DNA of 64,000 bases from Nostocoides sp. (GTDB taxonomy: Bacteria; Actinomycetota; Actinomycetes; Actinomycetales; Dermatophilaceae): NCBI GenBank assembly GCA_016702415.1, contig JADJEA010000023.1:1-64000 (forward strand), given 5' to 3'. Positions 38,602-48,129 of this stretch are shown piece by piece. The notes below the pieces were generated by a model. That model worked only from the letters and a program-made list of their open reading frames with translations, did no database searches and was not told where the DNA came from. A program made the translations under genes and the position numbers. Each line of letters opens with the position of its first letter. The stretch's first letter is position 1.

Positions 38602-39537
38602 GTGATCGTCACCGTCACCCCCAATCCGGCACTCGACATCACCTATCGGGTGGAGCGCCTCGTGCCCGGCACGAGTCATCGCGTCGAGGACGTCACCGAG
38701 CGGGCCGGCGGGAAGGGCGTCAACGTCGCCCGCACGCTGCGCTGCCTGGGGTATGCCGTGCTGGCCACCGGTCCCGTGGGTGGCCCCGCCGCGGCGGCGT
38801 TCGTGGCCGACCTCGCCGCTGTCGGGATCGACACGGCCTTCGTCCCCTCGCCCGAGCCGACCCGCCGCAGCGTCGCGATCGTGGCCGGGAGCCAGGCGAC
38901 GCTGTTCAACGAGGCCGGGCACGAGGTCCCCGAGTCGGTCTGGGCTGATCTCGAGGCGGTGGTGTCGAGCCGGTGCGGCCGTGGTGACGTGGTCGTCGTC
39001 AGCGGGAGTATGCCGACCGGCGCACCCGTCGACCTCGTGGCCCGGCTGACGCGGGCCGCCGGGACGGCGGGCGCAATGATGGTGCTCGACGTGCGGGGCG
39101 AGCCATTGGCGCGGTCCCTTCCCCTGCGGCCCGCCGTCGTCGCCCCGAACGCCGAGGAGGCGCACGAGACCACGGGGTTGGCCAATCCAGTCTCGGCGGG
39201 ACGGGCGCTGGTGGCTGCCGGGGCGGGGTGCGCCGTCATTTCCCGCGGCGCCGCCGGCCTCGTTGCGGTGCCTCCCGCTGGCCCGGCGCTGTGCGCCCGG
39301 CTCCCGAAACCCTTGGCGGGCAATCCGACCGGCGCCGGCGATGCGCTCAAGGCCGCCGTGGCCGCCCGGCTCGACGGCCTCCCGACGGTGCCCGACGACC
39401 CGGTCTGGTGGTCGGACACCCTGCGCGCCGCGGTCGCCTGGTCCGGAGCGGTCGTGCTCCAGCCGGTCGCCGGCGTGGCCGACCCGACCGATGTCGCGCG
39501 CCTGGCCGGTGAGGTCGTCATCGGGCCCTGTCCATGA
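38602..39537 (+). CDS. PfkB-family hexose kinase (1-phosphofructokinase/tagatose-6-phosphate kinase type)
   Basis: 311 residues starting MIVTVTPNPALDITYRVE, which together with ERAGGKGVNVARTL is typical of the FruK/LacC branch. The catalytic loop is GNPTGAGDALKAAVAA (base Asp in GAGD). NAEEAHETTG and AVISRGAAGLVAV are the expected ATP-site segments. Overlaps nagA by ATGA, so in this operon the physiological substrate may be an amino-sugar derivative rather than fructose 1-phosphate; that is inference. Confidence 0.85.
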   Translation: MIVTVTPNPALDITYRVERLVPGTSHRVEDVTERAGGKGVNVARTLRCLGYAVLATGPVGGPAAAAFVADLAAVGIDTAFVPSPEPTRRSVAIVAGSQATLFNEAGHEVPESVWADLEAVVSSRCGRGDVVVVSGSMPTGAPVDLVARLTRAAGTAGAMMVLDVRGEPLARSLPLRPAVVAPNAEEAHETTGLANPVSAGRALVAAGAGCAVISRGAAGLVAVPPAGPALCARLPKPLAGNPTGAGDALKAAVAARLDGLPTVPDDPVWWSDTLRAAVAWSGAVVLQPVAGVADPTDVARLAGEVVIGPCP

Positions 39538-40490
39538 GCCCGGCACCCCTCGTCGACCTGCACTGTCATGGGGCGCTCGGTCACGAGTTCGGGGCCGATG
39601 CCGACGGATCCCGCACTGCGGCAGGGCATCTCGCCGCGTCCGGGGTCGCGCATGTTGTCGCGAGCCTGGTGTCCGCCAGCGCCGTGAGGATGCGGCACCA
39701 CGCGGTCACCCTGGCCGGCCTCGTCGCCGACGGGACGCTCGCCGGCATCCACCTCGAGGGCCCCTTTCTCTCGCCCGCCCGCCGGGGCGCGCACGATCCG
39801 GCCGCGCTGCGGGATCCCGACCCGGGGTGGGTGGAGGAGGTGGTGACGGCCGTCGGGGAGGCGGGTGCGGCATACGGCATCCGGCAGGTGACCTTCGCCC
39901 CGGAACTTCCCGGTGCCGATCGGCTCGTGGATGCGCTGGTGCGCCACCGGATCATCCCGGCCATCGGACACACGAACGCGGACGCCCGCACGGTTGCCCG
40001 GGCGATCGACGCCATCGTCACCGCCCGCGGCGGACCGGCACTGGTCACCCACCTCTTCAACGGTATGCCGACCTTCCACCACCGCGACGGTGGTCCCGTG
40101 GCCGCGGCGCTCGCCGCCGCCGCGCGCGGGGACGTCGTCGTCGAGCTCATCGCCGACGGCGTCCACCTCGCCCCCGAGGTGGTTCGGATGATCTTCGACC
40201 TCATCGGGCCGGAGCGCATCGCGCTCGTCTCGGACGCCACACCGGCCACGGGGCTCGGTGACGGCGACCATCTGCTCGGTGGCCGGTCGGTGCGGGTCAC
40301 GGCCGGTGTGGCCCGGATCGCGGAGGCGGACGCCGTGATCGCCGGGAGCACCGCGACCCTGGCGGACTGCGTGACGTGGGCGATCGAGCGAGCCGGGGTT
40401 GCGCGCGGGGATGCCCTGGTGGCCGCCAGCCGCACGCCCGCACGGGTGCTCGGGCTCGATGTCGACCGGGGTGGTCGCCCGCCGGTCTAG
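39534..40490 (+). CDS. nagA: N-acetylglucosamine-6-phosphate deacetylase, short form
   Basis: Removes acetate from GlcNAc-6-P in amino-sugar recycling. Amidohydrolase motifs: VDLHCHGALG at the start, GIHLEGPFLSP (metal Glu), AIGHTNAD (metal His), THLFNGMP, and ALVSDATPATG (catalytic Asp). It has only 318 residues against about 380: the N-terminal strands of the beta-sandwich are missing because the start overlaps the kinase stop (ATGA). The C-terminus ends abruptly at GLDVDRGGRPPV; a continuation (RLDSGLRTV) appears in another frame at 40504-40530, so an indel near 40480-40500 may have removed the true end. Confidence 0.85.
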   Translation: MSPAPLVDLHCHGALGHEFGADADGSRTAAGHLAASGVAHVVASLVSASAVRMRHHAVTLAGLVADGTLAGIHLEGPFLSPARRGAHDPAALRDPDPGWVEEVVTAVGEAGAAYGIRQVTFAPELPGADRLVDALVRHRIIPAIGHTNADARTVARAIDAIVTARGGPALVTHLFNGMPTFHHRDGGPVAAALAAAARGDVVVELIADGVHLAPEVVRMIFDLIGPERIALVSDATPATGLGDGDHLLGGRSVRVTAGVARIAEADAVIAGSTATLADCVTWAIERAGVARGDALVAASRTPARVLGLDVDRGGRPPV

Positions 40491-40595
40491 TCGCGTGTCC
40501 CGCCTCGACTCGGGCCTGCGAACGGTGCCGCGCTCGGTCCAGCGGCGAGGGGTGGTCGGCGATGGCGGTATGTCGGCGGCGTCGCGCCCGACACA

Positions 40596-40601
40596 TAGAC
40601 T
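40596..40601 (+). promoter_or_regulatory. -10 element of leaderless gatC promoter
   Basis: TAGACT ends 7 nt before ATG 40609. Confidence 0.55.
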
Positions 40602-40608
40602 GGCCTTC

Positions 40609-40905
40609 ATGTCCGAACTGACCCGCGCCGATGTCGCGCACCTGGCCGGGCTGGCCCGCATCGATCTGAGCGATGCCGAGCTCGACAAGATGGTCGGCGA
40701 GTTGGGGATCATCCTGGAGTCCGTCGCGACCGTCCAGAACGCGCCGATCGCCGACGTCGAGCCGATGTCCCACCCGATGCCGCTGGTCAATGTCACCCGC
40801 GCGGATGTGGTGCGCGCGTCGCTCACCCCCGAGCAGGCCCTGGCCGGTGCGCCCGAGCAGGACCAGCAGCGCTTCTCCGTGCCCCGAATCCTGGACGCAG
40901 AGTGA
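40609..40905 (+). CDS. gatC: Asp/Glu-tRNA amidotransferase subunit C
   Basis: 98-residue small subunit that wraps GatA and GatB in the enzyme amidating Glu-tRNA(Gln) and Asp-tRNA(Asn). Typical start (MSELTRADVAHLAGLARIDL), DKMVGELGIILESV, and the acidic C-terminal half. ATG chosen from the leaderless -10 box. First gene of gatCAB. Confidence 0.94.
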   Translation: MSELTRADVAHLAGLARIDLSDAELDKMVGELGIILESVATVQNAPIADVEPMSHPMPLVNVTRADVVRASLTPEQALAGAPEQDQQRFSVPRILDAE

Positions 40906-40939
40906 GCCGCAGGTCTTCCGGAGAGACGAGAACCCAACC

Positions 40940-42466
40940 GTGACAACAGAACTCATCACAGCAACGGCCGCGGAACTCGCGGCTCGACTGGCTGCCCGCG
41001 AGATCTCCTCAGTCGAGGTGACCCAGGCCCACCTCGACCGCACGGCGGCGGTCGACGGCGCCGTCCACTCCTATCTCCACGTGGACGCCGAGGGCGCGCT
41101 CGCATCCGCTCGAGCAGTCGACCGACGTCGGGCGGCGGGGGAGTCCATGCCGACGCTCGCCGGCGTTCCCATCGCCGTCAAGGATGTCATGACGACCGCG
41201 GGGCTGCCGACCACCTGCGGCTCCCGCATCCTCCAGGGGTGGATTCCGCCCTACGACAGCACCGTCGTCGCGCGCCTCAAAGCGGCGGGCTTGCCGATCC
41301 TCGGCAAGACCAATATGGACGAGTTCGCGATGGGATCCTCGACCGAGCACTCGGCATACGGACCCTCCCGCAACCCGTGGGACCTCGACCGCATCCCCGG
41401 GGGCTCCGGCGGCGGATCGTCCTCCGTCCTTGCGAGCTTCCAGGCGCCGTTGGCGACCGGGACCGACACCGGCGGGTCCATCCGCCAGCCGGCCGCGGTG
41501 ACCGGGACCGTCGGCACCAAGCCCACCTATGGCGGCGTTTCGCGCTATGGCCTTGTGGCACTGGCCAGTTCGCTGGACCAGGCCGGCCCGTGCGCCCGCA
41601 CCGTGCTCGACACCGCGCTCCTGCACGAGGTCATGGCCGGTCACGATCCGATGGATTCGACGTCGATCGACGCCCCGGTTCCCGCCGTGGTCGAGGCGGC
41701 CCGCCGCGCCGACGTCGCCGGTATGCGGATCGGCATCGTCCGGGAACTGACCGGCGAGGGCTTTCAGGCCGGGGTCCAGCAGCGCTTCGATGAGGCCGTC
41801 CGGCACTTGGTCGATGCCGGTGCCCAGGTGGTCGAGGTCTCGTGCCCGTCCTTCGTGTATGCCCTCGCGGCGTATTACCTGATCCTCCCCAGCGAAGCGA
41901 GTTCCAATCTCGCGAAGTTCGACGCCATGCGCTATGGCCTGCGCGTCCTGCCCGCCGGCGACGACGACCCCAGCGCCGAGCAGGTCATGGCCGCCACTCG
42001 CGAGGCCGGCTTCGGCGACGAGGTCAAGCGCCGGATCATCCTCGGCACCTACGCCCTCTCCAGCGGCTATTACGACGCCTATTACGGCTCGGCGCAGAAG
42101 GTCCGCCGGCTCATCTCGGACGACTTCGCGGCGGCATTCGCCAGCGCCGATGTCCTGGTCAGCCCGACCGCGCCGACGACGGCCTTCAAGCTCGGCGACA
42201 AGCTCGACGACCCGATGGCGATGTATCTCAACGACATCGCCACGATCCCGGCCAATCTCGCCGGGGTGCCGGGGATGTCCGTGCCGAGCGGCCTCGCGCC
42301 CGAGGACGGCCTTCCGGTCGGCCTGCAGATCCTCGCGCCCGCCATGCAGGATCAGCGGTTGTATGCCGTGGGCGCCGCCCTCGAGGCCCGCCTTCAGGCC
42401 GCCTGGGGCGCCCCACTCCTGGCCTCCGCGCCCGACCTGACCGCCGCCACCGCGAAGGGGGCCTGA
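40940..42466 (+). CDS. gatA: Asp/Glu-tRNA amidotransferase subunit A
   Basis: Glutaminase subunit, amidase-signature family, 508 residues. The Ser-cisSer-Lys triad is visible: Lys in GVPIAVKDVMTT, cis-Ser in PGGSGGGSSS, nucleophile Ser in TDTGGSIRQPAA. CGSRILQGW and GYYDAYYGSAQKVRRLI are further family signatures. GTG 40940 lies 34 nt after gatC; a GGAGAG is rather far upstream. Confidence 0.95.
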   Translation: MTTELITATAAELAARLAAREISSVEVTQAHLDRTAAVDGAVHSYLHVDAEGALASARAVDRRRAAGESMPTLAGVPIAVKDVMTTAGLPTTCGSRILQGWIPPYDSTVVARLKAAGLPILGKTNMDEFAMGSSTEHSAYGPSRNPWDLDRIPGGSGGGSSSVLASFQAPLATGTDTGGSIRQPAAVTGTVGTKPTYGGVSRYGLVALASSLDQAGPCARTVLDTALLHEVMAGHDPMDSTSIDAPVPAVVEAARRADVAGMRIGIVRELTGEGFQAGVQQRFDEAVRHLVDAGAQVVEVSCPSFVYALAAYYLILPSEASSNLAKFDAMRYGLRVLPAGDDDPSAEQVMAATREAGFGDEVKRRIILGTYALSSGYYDAYYGSAQKVRRLISDDFAAAFASADVLVSPTAPTTAFKLGDKLDDPMAMYLNDIATIPANLAGVPGMSVPSGLAPEDGLPVGLQILAPAMQDQRLYAVGAALEARLQAAWGAPLLASAPDLTAATAKGA

Positions 42467-42469
42467 CCG

Positions 42470-43991
42470 ATGACCCAGGCGACGACCGAGGCGACAGTGC
42501 CCTACGAGGAGGCGCTCGCGGCATACGACCCGGTGCTCGGACTCGAGGTCCACGTCGAACTCAACACGGCGACGAAGATGTTCTGCGGGTGTGCGACGAC
42601 CTTTGGGGCCCAGCCCAATTCGCAGGTGTGCCCGGTTTGCCTCGGACTCCCGGGTGCCCTCCCGGTCGTCAACGAGAAGGGCGTGGAGTCGGCGATCCGC
42701 ATCGGGCTGGCGCTCAACTGCGAGATCGCGCCGTGGTGCCGCTTCGCGCGGAAGAACTACTTCTATCCCGATATGCCCAAGAACTTCCAGACCTCGCAAT
42801 ATGACGAGCCCATCGCCTTCGACGGCCATCTGGACGTCGAGTTGGACGACGGGACGACCTACCGGGTGCTCATCGAGCGGGCCCACATGGAGGAGGACAC
42901 GGGGAAGTCGACCCACGTGGGCGGGGCGACGGGCCGCATTCATGGGGCGACGCACTCGCTCGTCGACTACAACCGCGCCGGCATCCCCCTCATCGAGATC
43001 GTGACCAAGCCGATGGTCGGTGCGGGCGAGCGCGCCCCGGAGATCGCCCGGGCCTATGTCGCCACACTGCGTGACCTCCTCGCCGCTCTCGGGGTGTCCG
43101 ATGTGCGCATGGAGCAGGGCTCGATGCGCTGCGATGTCAACCTGTCCTTGATGCCCACGGGGGCCGATCGGTTCGGAACCCGTAGTGAGACAAAGAATGT
43201 CAACTCGCTGCGGTCGGTCGAGCGGGCCGTCCGCTTCGAGATCCAGCGCCATGCGGCGATCCTTGCCTCGGGCGGGTCGGTGACCCAGGAGACCCGCCAC
43301 TGGCACGAGGACACCGGCATCACCACCTCCGGTCGCGAGAAGTCCGACGCCGAGGACTATCGCTACTTCCCCGAGCCCGACCTCGTCCCGATCGCCCCCG
43401 CCGCCGACTGGGTCGAACGGCTGCGCGAGAGCCTGCCCGAACCGCCGGCGGCCCGTCGCCGTCGGCTTCAGGGCGAGTGGGGGTATGCCGACCTCGAGAT
43501 GCGCGACGTCGTCAACGCCGGCTTGCTCGACCTCATCGAGGAGACCGTCGCCGCCGGCGCGAGCCCGGCGGGCGCCCGGAAGTGGTGGTCGGGAGAGATC
43601 GCCCGGCGCGCCAACGCGGACGGTCGGGATGTCCCGGCGTATGCCGCCGCCCCTCGCCGTGACCCCCGCCCATGTGGCGGAGTTGGAGTCGTTGGTCACC
43701 AGCGGCCGACTCAATGATGCGATGGCGCGTCAGGCCTGGGACGGCGTGCTGGCCGGGGAGGGCACCCCCACCGAGGTTGCCGACGCCCGGGGACTGCGCC
43801 TCGTGGCGGACACCGGAGCCCTCGGGGCCGCCGTGGACGCGGTCATCGCGGCGAATCCCGATGTTGCACAGAAGATCCGCGACGGCAAGGTGCAAGCCGT
43901 CGGGGCGCTCATCGGTCAGGTCATGAAGCAGATGAAGGGCCAGGCGGACGCCGCGGCCGCCCGGGAGCTGATCCTCGCCCGCCTGGGCTGA
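42470..43991 (+). CDS. gatB: Asp/Glu-tRNA amidotransferase subunit B, one frameshift near 43650
   Basis: Kinase/tRNA-binding subunit. Core motifs are present: LGLEVHVELNTATKMFCGC, VCPVCLGLPGALPVVN, RKNYFYPDMPKNFQ, HMEEDTGKSTH, DYNRAGIPLIEIVTKP, MRCDVNLSL, KNVNSLRSVERAV. The frame breaks near 43650 (PAYAA then out of frame), and the YqeY-like tail domain continues in another frame (VTPAHVAELESLVTSG, LGRRLVAD-like LRLVADTGALGAAVDAVI, KMKGQADA-like QMKGQADAAAARELI) to the stop at 43989-43991. About 506 residues after correction. Confidence 0.94.
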
Positions 43992-44025
43992 GTCGGCTCC
44001 CGGACGGCCGCGTCACGTGCCGAAG

Positions 44026-44805
44026 TCAGCGACGACCGCCGCCGAGGATCGAGCCGAGGATGTCGATGATGCTGCCGCCACCCTGCCCGCCGGACTGAGC
44101 GTCCTGCTGATCGGGCTGAGATGCGCGCGTGCGTGATCCGGAGGTGGCCGAGCCGAGGACGTCCTTGAGGATGTCGTCGAGGTTCGGCTGACCGGAGCTC
44201 TGCTGGGTCGACTGCTGCGGGGCCGGAGCGGGCGCCGGAGCCTGGGTCGGCCGGGTCGGCTGGGGGAGAGCATCGGGGTCGACGCCGGAATCCTGAGGCT
44301 GGCTCGCCTGCCCGCCGCCGAGGATCTGACCGAGGATGTCGCCGAGTCCCCCGCCACCGGAGCCTCCCGAGGACCCGCCCGAGGATCCTCCCGTGCGGTG
44401 CGTCATCTGCTTCATGATGTAGGACAACACGATCGGGGCGAGGATCGGCAGGAGGCGACGGAAGAGGCTGCCGCCGAGGCCGCCGGCCGCGCCATACGCG
44501 CCCAGTTGGTTGTAGACCTCGTCGGTGTTGTCACCGAAGATGTGCTGCGCGATCGCCTGGCCGTCCTGTTGGTCGATAGCCCCGAGGTCGACGCCCCCGT
44601 CGAGCAGCGACGGATCGTGCTGTCCCAGGGCGCCGAGGATCGAACTCGCCCCGGACGGGTCTTGGGCATTCGCCTCCAGCCCACCGAAGAGCGCGGGTAG
44701 TGCCGCGGCGGTCGCCTGCTCGACGGTCGAGGGGTCGGCACCGACCATGTCGGCGAGCTGGGTGAAGTCCAGGCTGCTCAGGATCTCGTCAACGGGATTG
44801 GACAT
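44026..44805 (-). CDS. DUF937-family protein
   Basis: 259 residues read from 44805. The N-terminal ~115 residues form the DUF937 helical domain (VDEILSSLDFTQLADMVGAD, ALPALFGGLEANAQDP, IAQHIFG). A hydrophobic helix (FRRLLPILAPIVLSYIMKQM) follows, then Gly/Ser-, Pro/Ala- and Gln-rich low-complexity linkers with the short recurrent motif LGxILGGG (GDILGQILGGG, IDILGSILGGG). Function unknown; YidB-like proteins of this family are predicted structural or envelope-associated. Confidence 0.85.
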   Translation of the reverse strand: MSNPVDEILSSLDFTQLADMVGADPSTVEQATAAALPALFGGLEANAQDPSGASSILGALGQHDPSLLDGGVDLGAIDQQDGQAIAQHIFGDNTDEVYNQLGAYGAAGGLGGSLFRRLLPILAPIVLSYIMKQMTHRTGGSSGGSSGGSGGGGLGDILGQILGGGQASQPQDSGVDPDALPQPTRPTQAPAPAPAPQQSTQQSSGQPNLDDILKDVLGSATSGSRTRASQPDQQDAQSGGQGGGSIIDILGSILGGGRR

Positions 44806-44954
44806 GGGGGTACTCCCTTGAGTTTCTTCGTCGGCGCCTGACGACGCGAGGCCGCCGGACCCGATGCCCGGGCGGTCGGAGGAAAGGTATCAACTCCGGA
44901 CGGCACCGGCACCCGGGAGCAGCGGGTCGGCTACCGCATCGGGGACGCGACGGG

Positions 44955-44960
44955 CATGCT
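44955..44960 (+). promoter_or_regulatory. possible -10 element of leaderless sixA promoter
   Basis: CATGCT ends 6 nt before ATG 44967, within the divergent region with the DUF937 gene. Confidence 0.35.
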
Positions 44961-44966
44961 TGAGGG

Positions 44967-45498
44967 ATGACCGCCGCAGCCTTGGCCCGGACCCTCATCC
45001 TCATGCGGCATGCGCACGCCCAGAGTCACAGCCCCGATGGTGACCACGAGCGCGACCTGAGCGGGGCCGGCGAGCATGAAGCCGCCTCCGCAGGCGCGTG
45101 GTTGCACGGCCACGACATCGGCATCGACGAGGTCCTCTGCTCCAGCGCCGAGCGCGCCCGCCAGACGGCGGCGGGTGTCTGGGCCGGCGGGTGCCGAAGC
45201 CGACGTGCGGATCGACCCGCGGCTCTACAACGCTGCTCCGGCAGCGATCCTCGAGGTGATCCGCGAGGCCGACGAGGACGCCGACGTCCTCCTCGTCATC
45301 GGACACGTCCCCGGAATCCCCGCCCTGGCCAGCCTTCTCGCAGACGGAGACGGATCGGCCAAGGCCCACGAAGCGCTCTCCGCCGGGTTCCCGACTGCCG
45401 CAATGGCGATTCTGCGCTACTCCGGTGCCTGGAGCGACTTGGGTCCGGGGGCGGGCCGCCTCCACACGATGCACGCGTCGGGTCGCACCCGTGAGTGA
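44967..45498 (+). CDS. sixA: SixA-like phosphohistidine phosphatase, one frameshift near 45190
   Basis: Histidine phosphatase superfamily, about 176 residues after correction. RTLILMRHAHAQS contains the catalytic RH(G/A) motif, ERDLSGAGEHEAASAGAWL follows, and VLCSSAERARQTAAGVW is the second conserved block. After a frame change near 45190 come DPRLYNAAPAAILEVIRE, VLLVIGHVPGIPALASLL (second catalytic His) and FPTAAMAILRYSG. E. coli SixA removes phosphate from histidine phosphotransfer proteins; in actinomycetes the target is unknown. Confidence 0.87.
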
Positions 45499-45652
45499 TT
45501 CCGCGCGCGCGACGGACCACGGGCCCACCTCGCCGGGCACGCGCCGCACCAACCACGCGCCAGGCCGACGGCTGACCTTCATCGACACCGACCCCATCCG
45601 GACCGCGGATGCCGACTCTGCCTACGCCGGGTATCTTCGCCTCGGAGCGTGA
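45491..45652 (+). CDS. possible small hypothetical protein
   Basis: A 53-codon frame from GTG 45491, overlapping the end of sixA by 8 nt and ending 21 nt before the subtilase start. Contains RRLTFIDTDPIRTADADSAY. No family recognised and no clear ribosome site. May be noise or the remains of a gene. Confidence 0.25.
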   Translation: MSDSARATDHGPTSPGTRRTNHAPGRRLTFIDTDPIRTADADSAYAGYLRLGA

Positions 45653-45673
45653 TCAAGCGGCGCGGGGGAGGGG

Positions 45674-48064
45674 ATGCCGGTGAAGCCCGGTGTGTGGGCA
45701 GCCCGGCTCGGCGTCGTCCTCGTCGTCCTCGGACTCACGCCCCCCGCCTCGGGGGCGCTGTCGGCGCGTCCCGCGAGCGCCGACACCGCGCTCTATATCG
45801 TCATGGGGGCCGAACCCCCGGCGTCGGGATACGCCGGCGGCGTCCCTGGCCTCGGCGCGACTCGAGCACTCCCCGGGCGTCGCCTCGACGCCGGAACCAC
45901 GACCGCCCGCCGGTATGCCGCCCACCTCCGCCGCTCCCACGACGCCATCCTCGGCGCCGCGGGGGTCGCTGTCGCCGCCAAGATCACCGACTACACCACC
46001 GCCTTCAACGGCCTCGCCGCACGACTGACCCCGCAGCAGGCCGCGCGCGTGCGTCGGACACCCGGTGTCGCCCACGTCTGGCAGGACGAGTTCCGGTATG
46101 CCGCGACCACCACCACCCCCGACTTCCTGGGCCTCACCGGCCCGTCCGGTGTGTGGGCCACGGTCGCCGGGGGGCCCGGGAACGCGGGCGCGGGAGTCGT
46201 CATCGGCGACCTCGACACCGGGATCTGGCCCGAGAGCCCGTCCTTCGCGGCGTTGCCGCAGCCGCGTCCGGACCAATCGCTCATCGACGCCGCCTGGCAC
46301 GGGGCCTGCGTGAACGGGGAGACCGGACCCGTGACCTGCAACAACAAGCTCATCGGTGCGCGCTACTACCTCGAGGGTCAGGTCCTCGGCGATAGCGAAT
46401 TCCGTTCTCCGCGTGACTATGACGGGCACGGAACGCACACCGCGAGCACGGCGGCGGGCGACAACGCCGTCCCGGCGTTCATCAACGGGGGTTACGTCGG
46501 GACGACGTCCGGGATCGCCCCCGCGGCGAGGATCGCGGCATACAAAATCCTGTGGACCGGCCCGGACGGGCTGGTGCGTGGCAGCACCGCGGGCATCGTC
46601 CATGCCGTCGACGACGCGGTCGCCGACGGCGTCGACATCATCAATTATTCGGTGACCGGGTCGACGTCGAGCATCGTCGGCCCGGAGGAGATCGCCTTCC
46701 TCGGAGCGGCCGACGCCGGTGTGTTCGTGTCCACCGTCGCCGGAAACACCGGCGACACCGTTGGGGCGGGAAGTGTCATGCACGCCGTCCCCTGGGAGAC
46801 CACCGCTGCGGCGGGCACCCATGACCGCGGCAGCGCGAACGCCGTCACTCTGGGAGATGGGACGGCATATCCGGGCGTCGGGGTGAGTCCGGTGGGTGCC
46901 GGTCCCGCGCCACTCGCCCGCGGCGCGAATCTTCGGTTGCCCGACACCGACCCGGTGCTAGCCGATCTGTGCTTCTCGGCGGCGTCCAATGGCGGTGTGC
47001 CCGTGCTCGATCCGGTCGCCACGGCCGGGAGGATCGTCATCTGCGGCCGTGGACAGAACTCGCGGGTCGACAAGAGCCGGGCGGTCCAAGAAGCCGGCGG
47101 CATCGGGATGATCCTGGTCGCCACCTCCGACGTCGCGCCGATCATTCCCGAGTTCTTCGCCGTCCCGACCAGTGCAGTGACCGCCACCGTCGGCGCCACT
47201 ATCCGGGCGTATGCCGCCTCCGCCCCCCTCCCGACGGCCACCGTGGGTCCTCGGGACCCCAACCCCGTCCGAGGTCCGGCCCTCGCCGACTTCTCGGGCT
47301 ACGGACCGGCGGTGGCCGGTGGTGGGAATCTGCTCAAACCCGACCTGACGGCGCCCGGCGTCGGCGTGATCGCCGCCGTGGCCCCGCCCGGAGACAGCGA
47401 GCACGGCGATTTCGCCCAGATCTCGGGCACGTCGATGGCGGCCCCGCATGTCAGCGGTGTGGCCGCGCTCCTGCTCCAGGCACACCCGACCTGGCCGCCG
47501 ATGTGGGTCAAGTCGGCCCTCATGACCGGCGCCTCGACGACGGATAACCGCGGCCTGCCCATCGCTCGCGGCGAGCGCCTCGCGACGCCCCTCGACATGG
47601 GCGCCGGCCAGATCGTGCCCGCGCGTAGTGTCAATACCGGGCTCGTCTACGCCAGTTCGGCAAAGGATTGGTACCGCTATGGCTGCGCCATCGGTCAGTT
47701 CCAGCGCATCACCAGCCCCACCTTTTGTTAGCGGTATGCCGCGTCCGACCCAGCCGCCCTCAACTCCCCGAGCATCGCCGTGGGTGCCCTCGTGGGGACC
47801 CGGGTGATCGCCCGGACGGTGACCAACACATCGGCCGTCCAGGCATCGACCTACAAGGCCCGCCTGGTTCTGCCCCCCGGCTTCTCCGGGTCGCTGTCCA
47901 CGAGGAAGTTCACCATCGCGCCTTCGGCGGTGCGGACCTTCTCCCTCACGATCACCCGCACCACCGCGGCGCTGGGCCAGTGGGCCTTCGGCTCCTTGAC
48001 GTGGACCGACCTGCGGGGCCACAGCGTGCGCATCCCGATCGCCCTGCGCCCCACTGCCGGCTGA
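45674..48064 (+). CDS. secreted subtilisin-like serine protease with PA domain, in-frame amber at 47729
   Basis: A signal peptide (LGVVLVVLGLTPPASGALS) is followed by an inhibitor-like I9 propeptide (TTARRYAAHLRRSHDAILGA ... VRRTPGVAHVWQDE), and the S8 catalytic domain: Asp in GVVIGDLDTGIWPESPSF, His in DYDGHGTHTASTAAG, Ser in ISGTSMAAPHVSGVAALL. A PA insert lies between His and Ser (RIVICGRGQNSRVDKSRAVQ). The frame runs from 45674 to TAG 47729-47731 (685 codons) and stays open in the same frame to 48064, where it encodes the fibronectin-like C-terminal domain (RVIARTVTNTSAVQASTYKA, FGSLTWTDLRGHSVRIPIAL). One base change, e.g. CAG to TAG, would explain it. Alternatively a truncated but active protease. 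Confidence 0.88.
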
Positions 48065-48117
48065 GGGGCGCGAATCCACCTCTCGGGCAGATCGAGACTG
48101 TGTCCACGCGGCGGTGG

Positions 48118-48123
48118 GAGAAT
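48118..48123 (+). promoter_or_regulatory. -10 element of leaderless ilvD promoter
   Basis: GAGAAT ends 6 nt before ATG 48130; this is the weak-consensus version of the leaderless pattern. Confidence 0.4.
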
Positions 48124-48129
48124 CCGGCC

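Noticed and set aside
41009..43714. 901-codon open frame on the minus strand opposite gatA/gatB
   Set aside because: Same GC-driven shadow; the plus-strand genes carry full catalytic motifs.
47729..47731. Amber read-through or pyrrolysine insertion in the subtilase
   Set aside because: No supporting system in the window and no reason for a special residue at this position; mutation or base error is simpler.
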